This document shows, piece by piece, positions 12,286 through 27,285 of a stretch of DNA of 64,000 nt. Both the position numbers and the translations under genes were made by a program. The notes under the pieces are model-generated. The model was not told the DNA's origin and ran no database searches. It saw only the letters and a program-made list of their open reading frames with translations. Position 1 is the stretch's first letter. Each line of letters begins with the position of its first letter. The stretch is from Stercorarius parasiticus (Eukaryota; Chordata; Aves; Charadriiformes; Stercorariidae), in NCBI GenBank assembly GCA_013396915.1, contig VWZL01005133.1, positions 110,730 to 174,729 of the forward strand. Direction: 5' to 3'.

Positions 12286-15200
12286 CCAATGCAATGAGTC
12301 CAGCGTCTTCATCGTGGGATCACAGCAAGTATATCATCTTTTATCATAGAAGGACCACACTACAGCCAGGGATGAAGCCCAGGCAGCCCCAAGTTTTGCA
12401 GCCCCAAGGCTCCATGTGGGACCTCCCACCACCATGCTGCACCTGTGGATCTGTGCTGATGGAATCGGGAAGCAGGCACGGATGCCAGTGATTTACTGGG
12501 AGTGCAGGAGGCTGCTGGCTTTAATAGATGGCACATATGGCATGAGAGTGTTAATAGAATTCATACTGTAAAAAAATTATCTCAGCACAAAGTATGGAAT
12601 TACTTGGGAGGATTTATGCAAAAGACATAAAATCCAGTGGAAACAGTCTAACCTTTCTGAGGCTTATTAAGTTTTCTTTTTATTTATGGAAATGTCTTAA
12701 TTTATGCAAGGTGAATGCCAGAAAAATTGCTATAGATTTAGCCAGAACCTAGCTCCTGCTATTTATAGACTTCCAGAGACATAGTCTGCTCTTGTTTACA
12801 TCAGGGGTAAAATTATGTGAAGTCTCTGGAGCCAATCCAAAGTCATCTACTTTGTTGAATTGGGTACCAGCACTTTGGTACAAGTTGACCCCAAGATGAT
12901 GCTAATAATGAGCAAAAAGCGTGAAGAAAAAAATGGCAGTAACAAAGAACGTGAAAAAAAAAAATGCTTTATATCCTGCTTATCCTTGTTGTATATGTTG
13001 CATTAAATATACACCAAAGTAACACTCTTCCATCCTCACCTGTGTGCAAGCAGCAAGATGCGGATCTCTCTGAGGACAACGGGGTTTCCCTGGGGCCCCA
13101 GTACAAGGGGCCTTGGTGGTGAGGAGCATCTTTAGCCAGGTTACCAAAGAAAAGGTGACACTTCAGTAACCAGACCGTCTTTCCATCAGTGCTCAAGCCA
13201 TGCCCTTTGTCAGCCAGTTCCAACCTAACTGTGACAACGTCCTCCAAAAAAATTGTGTTCCTACAAGCGTCATGAAAATCAGAGAGGCATAAATCGATGC
13301 TCTGGTGAGAGGAGACAGAGGGTTATACCATCTCTGGTAGGGCTGGCCAGCCAGGGAGGACACTTTCAGCTGGCCACCAGGAATGTCACACACAGGGTGG
13401 CTTTTATAGTACAGAGGGAGGAGGTGGATGGAGGAAAAAAATCCCACAAATCCATTGGAAAACAGGCTTCTTTTCTTCATCAGTCAACACATCTTGTTCA
13501 GTGCATCTAAATCCCACACAAATTTCATCCTGTACTTTTCCACAGCTGTACCGCTGAAGCATCTTAATTTCTTACAGACATTAATGAATGCAACCTTAAA
13601 ATAAACCCCTTAGGTCAGCTGGGGTTATTAACTGGATGTGCCCATAAATGAGCTCCAGCAAGTCTTGCTCCAGTGGCTTCCAACACCATCACCCCACTAA
13701 ACTGCTGCAACTTCTCCCCAAAGTCACCGCCGCACAGCAGGCAGAGGGGAACAGGGCTGGTTCCACAGTGCCTCTGGCTTCCCAGCCCACATCCCAAAAC
13801 CAGGCACAACAGCACCAATGGGGGCTGGTATCTTGTAAAAGAAACTTGTATTCAGTGTCTCCGAAGCCCAGCGCGTGATGCAAATGCAGGAGGAAATGAA
13901 ATGACATTGGGAAGGGAGTCTCTGGCCTAGCCTTTGGAGGCCTTGCCCTTGGAAATGAGTTTTAAGAGAAATAGTGTGTCTTCTCCTCTGATTTTTAAAA
14001 GCAAAGGATTTTTAAAGTTCCCTGATGAGGAACTGTCCTCACTCCATGGGGCAGGGGAGAGGCCGGGGGGGGGCAGCCAGCAGGAGGGGCAATACGGGCC
14101 TCAGAGCACAGATTTTGCCACTCTGGGTGATGGTGAGCGGAAGGAGTCACAACCTGCTGGAGAACCAGCCCCTAGAGGGAGGCATGGACCCAGGCTTTCT
14201 CAGCAGGTTTCCCTGCTCTCTCCAGCCAAGGCAAATTCAGGTCACCTCCAGGCTTGGAGGAGTGTTCTCTACCAGGCTTTTGGACCATCTCCTCCACCCT
14301 AAGCAGCACCACTTCTGCTTTCTTTGTTGTTGCCCCTCATCTGGTGCCATTTTCCCCAGCTGAGCTGTGTCTCACTCCTGTCTTCCCTCCTTCGTCTTCT
14401 GCTCTGTCTCCATCTCAGTTCTTTCATACCCAAATTCCCAACCCAGCTCTTCAGGCTCTGCACCTCTCCCCACTGTGTCCAAATCCACTGAGGTCCGTCC
14501 CCTACACCAAATCTAACCCCCAGCTCTCATTTAACACTTTCATCCCTCCACTCCTTCGTACGGCAGCATCCCAGCACAGTCCATCCCTCCTCCATCCACC
14601 CCAGGAGAACGGAGAGCAGCAGGACACAGTCCCCAGGCTGTGCCCAGCATCCCAGCAGCAGGAAGGGCAGGGAGGAGCAAAGCCTGGTCAGTAAAGGTCT
14701 CTCCCATCACCCTCCGGAGCGATACACACAACGCACAGGGGCTGTGCTAGGCACTGGCAGAATCCCTCGGGAAAGGAGCTGCTGGGCCCCCCCATCTCTC
14801 TGCTACAGCCTGGAGAGCATCTCCGCCATCAGACTCGGACTTTCTGCTCCAAAGCATGGAGTTCCTTCTAGGCAAAACATCCATAGCAATTTCTATAATA
14901 TAGAATCTCTGGGTTAAGAGCCTCACCTTAAACCTCTGAATTTATTCCCAAGAATAGCTGCATTAGCTAGCTGAAAATTTGCATTGCTACATACAAGCAA
15001 ATATAATATGACCGTGTGTGTGTATCAGCCACAAGCTGAAAAACTGCCGTGCAAAGAGCTAATGCTTGATAAAGTTGTAATCAAATGGAAACCAGAATCT
15101 TATAATGAAAAATATTTAGAAATCTTAACAGTAGACATCACAGTCTGCATTACCAACTACAGGATAAGGACTAATTTCTACATCATTCTGTACATTCTAC

Positions 15201-18200
15201 ATCATGTAGCACAGAGAAACCTGAAAACAATGTTCACATTTCATTTATTCTTCACTCCACCGAAACTCCCTTTCAAATCAAATCAATGTTAGCTGAAAGT
15301 AATGTTTTGCCACAAAAAAAAAGGGTCTTCAGATTTGTTCTGCTTCCATCATTTCAGTTACACTTTTCACAATTTTTTGGAATAACACCCTGGAAATCCT
15401 ACCTTGTGCTACCTGCTTCAGTGTCTCCCACCTCCCGTCTCTCCGAACTGATCTGGTTTTCCTTTGCTGTTATCTCATCAAACTGTGCGACGGGGTCACC
15501 TCTGCCTCTTCTGTAACCCACATCGACCCGGAATAAACAGAGGGAAAATATTAGTAAATGTGATTCCTTTAACCAAGATCTTATGCATGCTCTCTAAACA
15601 ACATCTGATGTGGCGCGTATGTAGATTTGCCTTTGAAAGAGTCATTTAGGGGAGACGCCTGGAGGATTCCCATCCTCCGAGTTTGCCAACACTGCTGGCA
15701 TTTCACTACAAACACATTTAGACAGATGGGTGGGCATGACGGCTTTTACAAACTCCCAGCTAGGACTTCTGCAAAAGCTGTGTTTGCCTGCTTAGCAGTT
15801 ATAGAAAGGGAAAAGAAGAGGGTGGAAAATGCAGTAAACGATCCATCTGTGCTGTTGAGCAGTTTTAATTGCTGGCATGGTGGTGCAGCCCCGCACGGGG
15901 ACGGAGGGGGCTCGTTGCGGCAGAAGCACGGTCACTGAGCCCCACAGAGCCATCACGAAATCCCACCTCAATTCCCATCCCCATTAGCAGCAAAATATGT
16001 AGGACAAAGGTGCTGAAAGGATATAGCAGGCTTTTCTCGCTGACCAGTTGTGTACTATAACGGTAGAAAAACAAAGTTCAGCTGTTTCAGGGATGTGGGA
16101 TCAGATCCTTGTGTCAAGTCCATCTTGTCCCACCTGCTCTGCTCCCAGGTTCATTTGACGACTGGCCCGTTTGCTGACAGCCTGGTGGGGTCTGGAGAAC
16201 TCCTGGCTGGTTCCATCCATCCTTGTTATTCATTATGTACAGTTTTACGCTTAGGGAGTGTTTTACAGGACAATTAAAGCCAAAGGAGGGGCAGTTAAGG
16301 CAGGGGCCATGAACACTGAACCCCATCACTCCAGCGAGGGGACAGGCAGGTGGCACTTTGTGTAGAGGCTCTACGGCACAAGGATCTGATTCCTGACCCC
16401 TCCTCACATTCTTATGGTACATTCATGTATATTGTATGAATATATTTATTGGACATTCATATTGGGTTATTCACCCATGCATGAATTATCTATCTGGCTC
16501 CAGCCTCCATGGCAGGACACATCCCCTGCCTCCGCCTGCCAGGGCTCCCTGGTGTTGGTGAAGCCATCTCCCCAAAATAACAAGCTAAACCCCTCTCCTG
16601 GCTCACTGTGGAGCTTTCAAAGGAACTTGAGGGGAAAGAGCATCAATGCAAAACCCAAGCACGACAGCGGGGCTTGCACCAGCAGCCGCAATGATACTGG
16701 AGGGCACAAACAAGGAGCAATTCAGCACAGCTGGAGGAATAACAAAGCACAGGACACTGCCGCGCTGCCAACAGCAGCTCACAGAGGTGTGTAACCGCTG
16801 CCGTTGGCTCCTTCCGACCCCCACGCTCTGCTTTGTGTCCTGCCGCAGTTTGCTAACGTTGGGTTACTCAGCTCCCTCTTCACGAGCATCCCAGCTGCCC
16901 AGCTGCGACACAATCCCGCTGCGGCTGCTTGCTTCCAGGTGCTGTAACATGAAGGGGCAAAACCTTGGGGTTTAGTCCTTCCATGTGTATTGCTTGTGGG
17001 TTTAGGGTGGCCAAAGTACGACTGGTGAAATTGTCCTTGTCCTCAGGGCAAACAAAGATCCAACTCCAGCTGACAGTTCTCCAGGCAGGGCGATGTACTT
17101 GCTTGACAAATCTTGGTTTCGGCCTCTGAGCATCAAAGTGAGAAACAGCTTTAATCAATCCCCCTAACTAATGATGGAGAAATGGAAAAAATTAAAAAGA
17201 GCCCCAAAATTTGGGAGTATTTCTTTCCAAGGCATCATTTTAAAATAAAGATCTGAAGGTTTAAGTGCCTGATCATTTATAAAGCCACTCTCTTTGCAAA
17301 TCTCTTGCAACAATAAAAAAAAATAGGAGGCTGAAGTAGAATAATAATAAATAAAAGAGCCACAAATAAATGCAGCTACGGTGACAAAAGACTTCAGTGA
17401 CCACTTCAGTTTCGTGAGCTGATGCTCAGCCCCACGGCCAGGCAGACATGGGCAACAGAGCTGGGACTCAGCCACGAGGAGGACCCTGAGGAGGAAAGAA
17501 AAGGAGGTTTTATGGTCCAAACCCTCCATATTTTGGCCTCCTGGCACACCAGTTGCCAACCAGGTGGCTGAGGGGCACACAAAAGATTGCTCTGGATGGG
17601 ATGGAGCTGTGCACCAGGAAGCACAATTCACCAGTGGTAGTGGCAAGGTGCCACAGAAAGACAACATCCTGCTGTCGAGCCGGCACTGGAGAACACCTCC
17701 TGGACTTGATTGTTGTTTTAAGAAAGCAAAAACCCTGTATCACTGCTCAGGAGGCCACGAGGTGTCCGAAGGCTGTCAGCGGCACCAGTGGCATGTCACA
17801 CAGCCGGAACGCAGAGCCACACGAGGATCCCTGTGAGCGACAGCTCCACAGCAGGAGCTGAGCTGACCACCCCTCCTCAACACAGATATGGAAAGAGAAA
17901 CAAAGCGCTTCAAATTTGTCATTGCCTGCTCTTCATCTGTGCTATCCAGCTCGCGCTTTGCTTTAGCCCAGCAATATCCTCCGGGATCTCCTTACAAACC
18001 TCCCCGGGGAGCTGTGCCTCCTGCACCGCGGCCATTCCCACCCCACATCCCCAGCACCCATAGCAGGGACACTGCAAGGACACCGGCCCCAGAGCTTCCT
18101 CTCCTTCTCCCCATTTCCCATAAGAGATGTTGGCCTTAAATCAACGCTGATTCAAATGTTTTAATCACCAGCATGGAGTTCCTCCACCTGGTTTTATTAA

Positions 18201-21050
18201 TTCATCGACAATTAGTGATGCTTTCCATATTAGCATCAGCCGTACCTTATGCAGTGGCCATCAGTTTTACCTCTGGGGCAGTGTCAACCAGAAGCCGGCT
18301 TTGCTCCTGGGCTGGTGTCCTTGTGCCGGTGGCGTGGAGCCTCCCAAGCTCATGTCAGATACCCTGGCACGCTCAGACCAACCGAGCCCGACACAGCCTG
18401 GAGGGTCTGGGTATCAGGATGAATGTAGACAACTAAAAATATCTCAGAAGCTGCAAAACCAGGGCATCCACCTGGACACTAAGCAAGTGACTTCCTTCCT
18501 TCCAGGGATCACATGCGACCAGTGCCTCTGGGGGAGAAGGAGGACAATTCGGAGCACCCACATCACTGCTGTGCTCTGGGGGAACATCTCTCTCCATTGC
18601 CTATAGAGGCACTCAGAAACCAAGCCTTTAAATCAGGTGCCTGAAATCAGACAGCACGAATAGCCCCTGTGTTTTTATTTACCGTGTCTGCCACTTTGTT
18701 ATTCGGTAAATAATTTTATTTAGTAGCTCATATTAGAGAAAAAGAGTTTTATACAAAAACAGAGCCAGAACACCCCTTTATACATCTCAGGCTACGCTGC
18801 ATGATAAATTTGGCTGGCCAAGCCTTTGTCTCCAGCTACAGAGAGACCCCAGCCCATGCACAGCCTCGCTGCTGGGCCTCTGGGGGTTTGTCCCGGGGCA
18901 TTACACCGCTCCTGGGGATGGGTGCCAGGGTCCTTACTGCCTGCTGAGAGCCCCTGGCATCACACGCGCCGGGTGCTGGACTTGGCATCCCAGCTCTCAC
19001 CAAATCACTCTCAGTTTCCTCAGTGTCCCCAAATCCGTATAGTGCCAGGCAGGCTAATTTAAGCTTTTAAGTGCCTGCCAGAAATGGTTTCTTCCTCTCT
19101 GCCCTCAGCTTTGCTCCCCATATAAAGGCACAAAATGGTATCTTTTGTAAACTGATGCACATCTAGAGGTGAAATGTATATTACCCTGTAAATTGGAAAT
19201 TATGGATCTCTCACTCTAACCCAATAGCACTAAGACAGTAAAGCCGTGAAGAAATGCATCCTCTTTTCTGTTTCTCAATAGATTATGCTTGCTTAAATCC
19301 CCAAAAATGCCTGGTAATCACCCCAGCCATGTTTCCAGTGGTACCAGCACATACAACGTGGCCACACAAACCCACAGAGCTGGGCTCCCCGGAGCTCTAG
19401 ACGTCTGCAGAAGAACCGACAGACTCCCCTGCATCACATCCCTTCCAAACCCATCAGGACCTCGAGCGAATGCCCTGATCCCCATCAGTGCTGTGGGAGA
19501 CGTACGGGCTGTTCAGCTGCTCCGTGCTCGTGATGCTCAGCCATGGGGTTCCCAGACCGCACAGGTTAATGGGCTGCCCACGTTTCCTAATCCTCCGAGC
19601 AAACTGCCAGGAATGATTGCTAGCCCCTGACAAAGGTCATGCTCTACCAGGGCTCCCTGCTCATTGCACCAGGATGTGTTTTCTTTACACTTGCGTGTAG
19701 CTGCCGAGGCTCCCTTATTTCCATGCATTTTGTTTCTGACAAAGCATTTCTGTTGGTAAATACCCACTGCTTGGTCTGAGCATGGCTTTCAGCCACCCTC
19801 CCTGCAGCCATGGGAGAGGAGAGGAGAGGAGCCAGCTAAACCCACATCCAGACACCTGACCGGGTGGTTTCCATAGACATTGGGGACCCCTAGACCTCAG
19901 AGGAAAGGACCCGCAGGAGCTCATCCCGCTCTCAGGCGCAGCATCTCTGCAACGCAGGTGGCACGTGCCCTTGTCCCTGCCATCCCCATTGCCTGATCTT
20001 GCGCTGGGAAGGGGAACTCATCAGTGTACTGAGCGGTTTCCGTTCTGAGCAGGTGAGGCTCGATACCATCAGGAGGAGAAACAATCCTCTAAAATGGAAA
20101 GCAAAGATGAGGAAATGAGTGCTTTTAAGTCACAGCCTGCAAAGCCCAGTGCCGGGGTACCAGGGCACCCCAGGGACCAGGACGGCTCCTCTCCTCCTGC
20201 CCACACAGCTCCACAAGCGAGCAGGGCAGCTCCCACCTCACCCGCTCTGCGATCATTTTTCCAGGAGTCTCCATTTCCTCCCTTATCGTCTTCCCTCTCC
20301 TTTGATCTTCCTTTTCCCTCTCCCGGATGTGGGATGTGATGCTTTCCCCCGTTCTCCGGCAGTAGCAGAGCTGCTTGTGTGGAGTGCTGGTGACATATTG
20401 TGGCTGGGCTGGCTAATCACACGTATTCCCAAGAGCTATCAAAGCTGGTTGGATACGAGGCCTGATCTAATGCCAAATAATCACAGGTCCACCCCAAAAA
20501 CCCACACAAGCCAGCAAGACCTGTGGTTATGCAGCTGCTCTAGGCTCAGCCTTTCTGGTATGGTTAAAGGTTGAAGTCTGAAAGATTCCATGCTATTGAT
20601 GGATAATTATATACAGGCATGGAGCACTATTTAACGTACTATCTCAACTTCAAAAATATTCTGATTTAAGCTTGAACCTGCTGATATTTACATATCTAAT
20701 TCTCACCTTACCGCTGCCTACAGGCCCTACAGTTCAGTAACACTCTTAATTAAGGCCCTGATAGGGCTCGGTGTTTAAGGCTATGCTTAAATCTATTGAC
20801 TTAATAAAATTAAATATGCATCATTATTTATTGCTGACCAGTGCAGGTACGTGTGGATAATTCACACTCACCCTATACACGTCTGGGGGCAGACCCTGGC
20901 TTTGTGTTTAATTTCTGTATCATCAAACAGAATGGTGGGGCCAGGCTCCTGGGCACTACAAGTAAGATAATGATTTAATTCACATCATTATCCTCATTTA
21001 AGGCAAAAGGACTTCTTCCATGCTAAAGAACATGCATAAATAGTTATCAA

Positions 21051-21072
21051 TTTATTTATTTATTTATTTATT
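21051..21072. repeat. (TTTA)n microsatellite
   Basis: Five uninterrupted TTTA units followed by TT. This is ordinary simple-sequence DNA. Confidence 0.95.
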
Positions 21073-24000
21073 GTTTTCAGTTGTTCAAGCCTGTGTTTAT
21101 GAACTTCACCAACCCAGAGCTGACACACTCCATGCCAGCAGGTCGAGGGCACTTGCAGCCCCTGCGAGTGCTTCCAGCAATACATATTCAGGCTATGGCA
21201 TATCTGAGCAGAGGTGCCCAGAAAATACCCAAGTCCTTCCTTGCGCCCTCATGCCAAACTCTCATTTCAGAACTGCGATATCAAGTCATTTAAATACTGC
21301 CAGTTTATGCAGCATTTCATTTATCCTTTAATAGTATACTTACTTTTTTTCTCAGAAGAGAGTGGTGTCTAATCACGTCAGGATTTTCTTAAGTAATTCT
21401 GCCTCAGGGTAAAGAGCATTTTTTTTTCATACAACAGCGATGGATCTATATGGCTTTAAGAGGCAGATTCTCCTAACACTCAGGGCCTGGCTTAGAGGAG
21501 GCTCCTGAACCGATTCTGTCAAAAAGCATTTGCATTTTCTTCAGGGCGAGTTAGAAAAGGGGAAAAAACCTAAATGCGTTTTGACATTTGTATTTCGAGT
21601 GTTATCTGTCAAATATGCCAGGGCCAGATCACAAATTTCCTAAAGATTGTCGTGGCTACCCAGACTATCAATAGCAATCTGGAGCTCAGACAGGATCCAA
21701 GCGGAAAGGCATGTTGATAGAGTGCAATGACAGATTTCGCGTTAGGACAGGGGAGGAATAGGGGACAGCTAATGGCATCTTTAAAATTGCACATGGGTCT
21801 TCTCGGTAAGTGAGGTCGGACAGGCCAGTTTGCAAAAACCAGAGAGGAAACAGAAACCAGAAGGTTGCCTGAGGCCATGGCCACGCTACCTGGAGCTGAT
21901 CGGTGGCTTTGTCACACGAGTCTTTCGCCCCTTAATGTTTTCTGCTGCTGCGGGCAAAATTACTCCGTAGGAAGCCTTGACCTTTCACTTCCTATTTGTA
22001 TGTTATTTTGGAGCAACGGATCTCTCGCAGTCCCCGTTTCTCTGAAACCAGCTAGGAGCAGCGGGACTGTGCAGGAAAGGGCAAGCAATGTCACCGGTGG
22101 CTGAGGGATGCTGAGGAGAGGGGCCGTCCCAGGATGGGCATCCCCATCTCCTGCAGAGCCCCGGCCCTGGGACCAGCAGCAGCACCTGCTCCGGCAGGAC
22201 AAACAGCCCTTACTGAGGACATCCAAGAGCAGCCTTGCTTATGCCCGTGCAAAATCAGTGGCAGCAGAGGATGGAGGCTCCTTAGATTTTCCATTCCTTC
22301 ATCTATTTAGTCCCCCAGGTTTGTTATTGATTCCACCTGTGACACGACGCAGAAGCCCCCATTGACTACAGGACCATTTAGGATGATTTCTGATACTCCA
22401 GCAGCATCAAATTAGATCTGTTTCAAGGTGATCTGCCAGCTCTGCCTCCCCGTTGTTTCCAAAGCACCCTATACTAATACTCTGTTTTAATACCATGCGG
22501 AGAGGAGATCTGCAGGTCCCGTTATTACATGAAATTAAAATTCATTGTGCCGGTTTAGGTTTAATGTATTGGCACCGCTGGCAAAACAGCGAGAGCCCAC
22601 CCAATGCAAGATGCCGCCCGTTGTATTAGCTACATTGATTTGTAGACGAGGAATGCACAAATTGATGGCACACTGTACTCTAACATTGTAACGAAAATGC
22701 CAATGAAATGTAATGCTGTGTAGAGAGACGTGAGTTTTCCCTGGCTGTATTAACAGTCAGGCTGAACTGGGGTGGGGGGAGCCGGGGGGGAAGATGTTGT
22801 TGTGTTTGCTGCTGAATGTTCTTGAGATCCCATATGGTAAAGTGATGCGGGTCTGTTTGACCACAGGTGACATTATCCTTACCGACAGCGTGCTTGTCCC
22901 GGGGTTTTCCAGGGACTGTCAATACCCTGAGTTCCTGCTACAGATGCTGTCAACCATTTAATTATGGATGCTTAATCGCTGGTGGTGGATTAGCCCCTGG
23001 TCTCCTCCAAACACCAGCATGTATGTGCGGCAAAAGCTGAGTTTCAGAGCCCAGACAGCGAGCTCCCAGGTAGCTTTGATTTCCCATAAGGTTGTCCCTG
23101 TGCCATGAATACCTTCCAATCACATCCAGGTGGATGGGCACGGGCCTCACGAGGTGTTCTCTTCTCACTTAGTTCAGAGCCAGGAGTTAATCCTTGTTCA
23201 GAGCCAGGGCAGGGCCCACAGAAAATATTCTGCAGTGGACTGCATTTTTGCAGAATTTGAGACATCACTTGAGTATACTATGAGCTGAGGGAGCAATTCA
23301 ACGTGCAATATTGCAGGAGGCACCAGGAGTCCCCCTGTGCCATATGACACAGAGCATATGTGCCATAGGCATCTCGCCTCCCCCAAGGTTTATGGGAAGG
23401 ATGCTCTGCAAAGCACCGGATCTTAAAAGTAGTTGACACTGAACGACACTGAACACCAGTCCCTCTTTTCCCTCCCAGATTAATTCCAACCTGGTCCTGG
23501 TAGCTCCTGCCCCCACAACCTCTAACCCAGACTGCACATAAACACTAAGCTTTTGTAATCCTTCCTCTCCAGTGGGTCAAGATATTAATCACTGACACTG
23601 CAAACAGGAACCATTGGCCACCACAAGATTGATGGAGTCCCCGGAGGGTAGGTGGGATGGCGAGGTAGCACACAGAATGACTCTTAAAATATAGCTACCA
23701 TCTATTTCATAGTATTGATAGATTTGAATATCAGCTGTGTACCTGTTATGAATAGTTTACTAAATTTAAGGGACTTTTAATACCCATGTTTTAGCTGTAA
23801 TTCTACTTTCCTACCAAAATCCAATGTCTTCTGAATCCTGTGTCACTGCTGACATAAACAGCTCCTGTTTCTTCATTCAGAAGAGGGAAAAATAAGCCAT
23901 CAATAATAAGGAATACAGAAGGTAGATTCATTTTTTAGTGTCATCAGGATGCCAGACCCAGGATATCGAAACAAATGCAAGTACTATGGCACGGCCGCAT

Positions 24001-27000
24001 CTCCTGTGCTGCTGGGAGGCATCGCTCCAGAGAATAGAAACATTTCTCGTTTTTGGTTTTGTTTTTTTTTAAATTTATTTTGGAATCAGAGGGTTTTACA
24101 GGCAGAATAACCACTGTGAATAAGCTTTCCAGGGCAGTTTGTCGATTCAGCAGGAGCAGCCCCGGAGAGCAGCAGGGATGCTTGCTGGAACAGCCACCCG
24201 GGCCACCCCAGGCAGGAGCAGCCCAAGCACTCAGCCCTGGGACAAAAATCAGCATCCCTGCTCTGAAAAGGCTCCCAACTCATCCCAGCGCAGCCAGAAA
24301 TCCCCAGACAACCCTGCACCTCCCAGGGCTGCCCCAGCATCAGCCCAGCACCGGCGTCCGGGCTCACCCAAACATCCCCATGAGATGCGTGAGATGTGTC
24401 AGCGCTGGAGAGTGCACCGACAGCCTAAAGGAAAAATCAGGACCAAGGCTGGGCATTTTGGGACATCTCACTGTCACCAGACCCAAATGCCATCTTCTCC
24501 CAGCTGCAGAAATGGCCCCTTGACCGAGATCCCAGGATGCAAACCCTGAGGAGCAGGACTGATCCCGTAACTTCAGGAACTCCCTTCCGTCAGAGCACCA
24601 GCCACGTTGACAACAATGCTGACCACCATAAATGCTCCAGGCGTCCTTCTGTCCAGCTGCAAATACACACAACGCAAGTTCCCTTCAGAGATGAAATCAC
24701 GGGAATAAGACAACTCCAGAAATCCTCAGCAAGGTCATCCCAGGATATGCCGTAACCACCTCTAGCACCTTGCTAATGGGTCGGATAAATATTTAAATCA
24801 CATATTAGCTTTCTCGCTAGCTACTTGCAAAGCACCCAGATCAGCAGGAAACTTGGGCTCTGCAGCCCACCAGGGAGATACCAACCCGCTGGGCAGCCCA
24901 GAGCTCGCTCCTGATGGTGGAGAGCAGGAATAGGCACCATAGGGGATGAAGGGATGTCCAGCAGCCTGCCAAGACCTGGGTCCTCAGCACCCTCTGCCAA
25001 TGCAGGACCGGCCTCATGGGCTGGGACACGGTCCTGTCCCACTCTGCCACCGCTGAGCTGAGCCAGGGACTCGCAGAGGTACTTTGGTATCTGCTTGAAA
25101 ATACATTAAAGCTCTTCCTCTTGATGGACACATTTGCAGTATAAATAGTTATGTCCTCTTTATTTCACTCTGAGGTTTAATTAATATATAAATCAAACGC
25201 TTATAAAACTCACAAATGCTCGGGAAGACGTAAAATTTAATTAGTTTGCCCACACAAGTCCATATGTCAACTGTTAGCTCAATTACTCTTTGCCATGAAA
25301 TACTGACTGCACTTTCCCGTCTTAGTAATTTCCCTCTATCTCAGAGACATGGTTAATCAACACCCTGAACTCAACACACACACTTGTGTTAAATTAAATA
25401 TTGAGCACAAGGAGCGAGAGCCTCCTTAATGAAATCACAGCTGGATTTTGCTCAGAAATGAGATCCTCAGGCAATATCGGGGCAGACGATAATCTCTGGG
25501 GTGTGGGGCAGGTTATGGCCCCGCTCTGGGATGCGCACCGGACCAGCCTGCAGGAGGTGCCCCGCTGTGCTCACCTTCTTGCACGGAGAAGAAATGTTTA
25601 TATATAAAATAGCACGTTTCCTCACTGGAGGAAATATATCCCTGTCCAGGTTTTCTTGGGATGGGAGAGGGATGGAGCAGATGCTGGTCGGGCAGGGACA
25701 GGAGGAGACAGGGATGAAGGACATAGCGGGGATGGGTGGGAAGGAGCAGGCAATAGACACACTGTGATTGGCTCCCACACGTGCAAAGTGCAGGTGTGCA
25801 GCAGTTAAAGACGATGATACAAGGTACAAGCGTATACATTAAATACACATTAAAAGCACGTTTAGGTCAGCCTCCCCAAGTTTGGCAGCGAGACTCAGTA
25901 CGAACGAGGGCCGCCGCTGCATTTATTCCTACTTCCAAATTTTCAGGTGATGACGAAATGTCAAAATTATCATCTGGAAAAGGGCCAACAAACTCAACAC
26001 CTCTCAACACCTCTCCCCCCTCCAGCATCCCCATCCCAAGGGCTCCGAAAGCCCCTTCGCTGGAGCTATGCAGGGCACAGCCGAGCCCTGTGCCGAGCCC
26101 GGCAGCTTTCTCCTCGGCCAGCCGTGCCACAGGGTGACTTGGAAGTGACCTTTGCTGGCTCGTCCACGGCTCTTGACAAGCTTGGCTGCTCCCAGCACAA
26201 CTGCCAACCAACGGCATCGCGTGGGCTCCCAGCTGGGCCCATCCCACCGAGGACGGATCCTGCCCCCGCTGTGGGAAGAAGGGGGACGTGGCTGTGACCG
26301 TGGCACCGTGTGGCTGATGGGACTGTTCGGTGGGAGGAGGATGCCGGTGGCTGGATGTGCTGTAGCAGAGGGTGCAGCAGCCAAGTGGAAATTAAGAAAG
26401 CTGGGGGGGATGCACTAAAGCATTTCTCCGCCTTCAGGAGAACTCTCTCAGAATAACTCTAAAAAAAACACTTTAACTTAAGCTCTTATTCTTCCCATTT
26501 TTGCCACTTGCCTGTGTATAATTTTCCCACTTGTGCTGTCAATACAGACTATTCGTTTTCCCTAAAACTATCTTCTTACCCGTTTTGCTTTCCAAAGCTG
26601 GTGCAGGAGCAGAGCCCGGACACGGCCACTGGGCAGGAGCCACCAGCACCGCCTCCCCCTGTGGCTTCTGCTCACAGCCGTTTGCACCGGGCTTTTACAG
26701 CCCTGGGAACATTCCCACCCGCTTTCCCTCCCAAGGCAAGGGACCTCTTGTCACTAATCCCCCTGGTTTGCCCCCCCCGGGGCTTGGGTTTTGTTCCCCT
26801 CCCTGTAAGGGGGGAGCTGCAGACCTCACTGAGACAATGCTGGGAAGCCACAAGCCTTGGATGAAGCCCTCCCTGCTTACTGTGTATGGTTCAAATCTCC
26901 CCTAAGCCCATGAGATCAAGTGAGAGCCCCATTTCCCTGTGACTGGCTCCAAAAAACATTGTAATTTCAAGTGTAAAACCACTTTGGGGGGTAGTCGGGT

Positions 27001-27245
27001 TTTTTTAAGCCATCCTGGTATAAACAGAGCTAGAACCCAGATGCAAAATAAAATCATTTTCGTCGTCTGACTTCTTACTTCAGGCAATCAGCTTGTTTCT
27101 TTAATTCAAATTAGCTCCTCATATTCAAGTCTCATTTTATTTAATCTTCTTTTTCAATTAAATTCAATTGTCTGTGATCTTCTTAACTTCCTATGCCTCC
27201 CTGCATGGCTAATACAGACAAATTTTACATTTGTTCCTTTCACTT

Positions 27246-27250
<5 letters not shown>

Positions 27251-27285
<35 letters not shown>
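27251..27285. repeat. Poly(T) run of 35
   Basis: Thirty-five consecutive T. Such a run could be the poly(A) tail of a minus-strand retroposed sequence, but the DNA to its right (27286 onward) does not read as a recognisable processed gene and I see no flanking target-site duplication. It may be slippage only. The exact length is likely uncertain in the assembly. Confidence 0.9.
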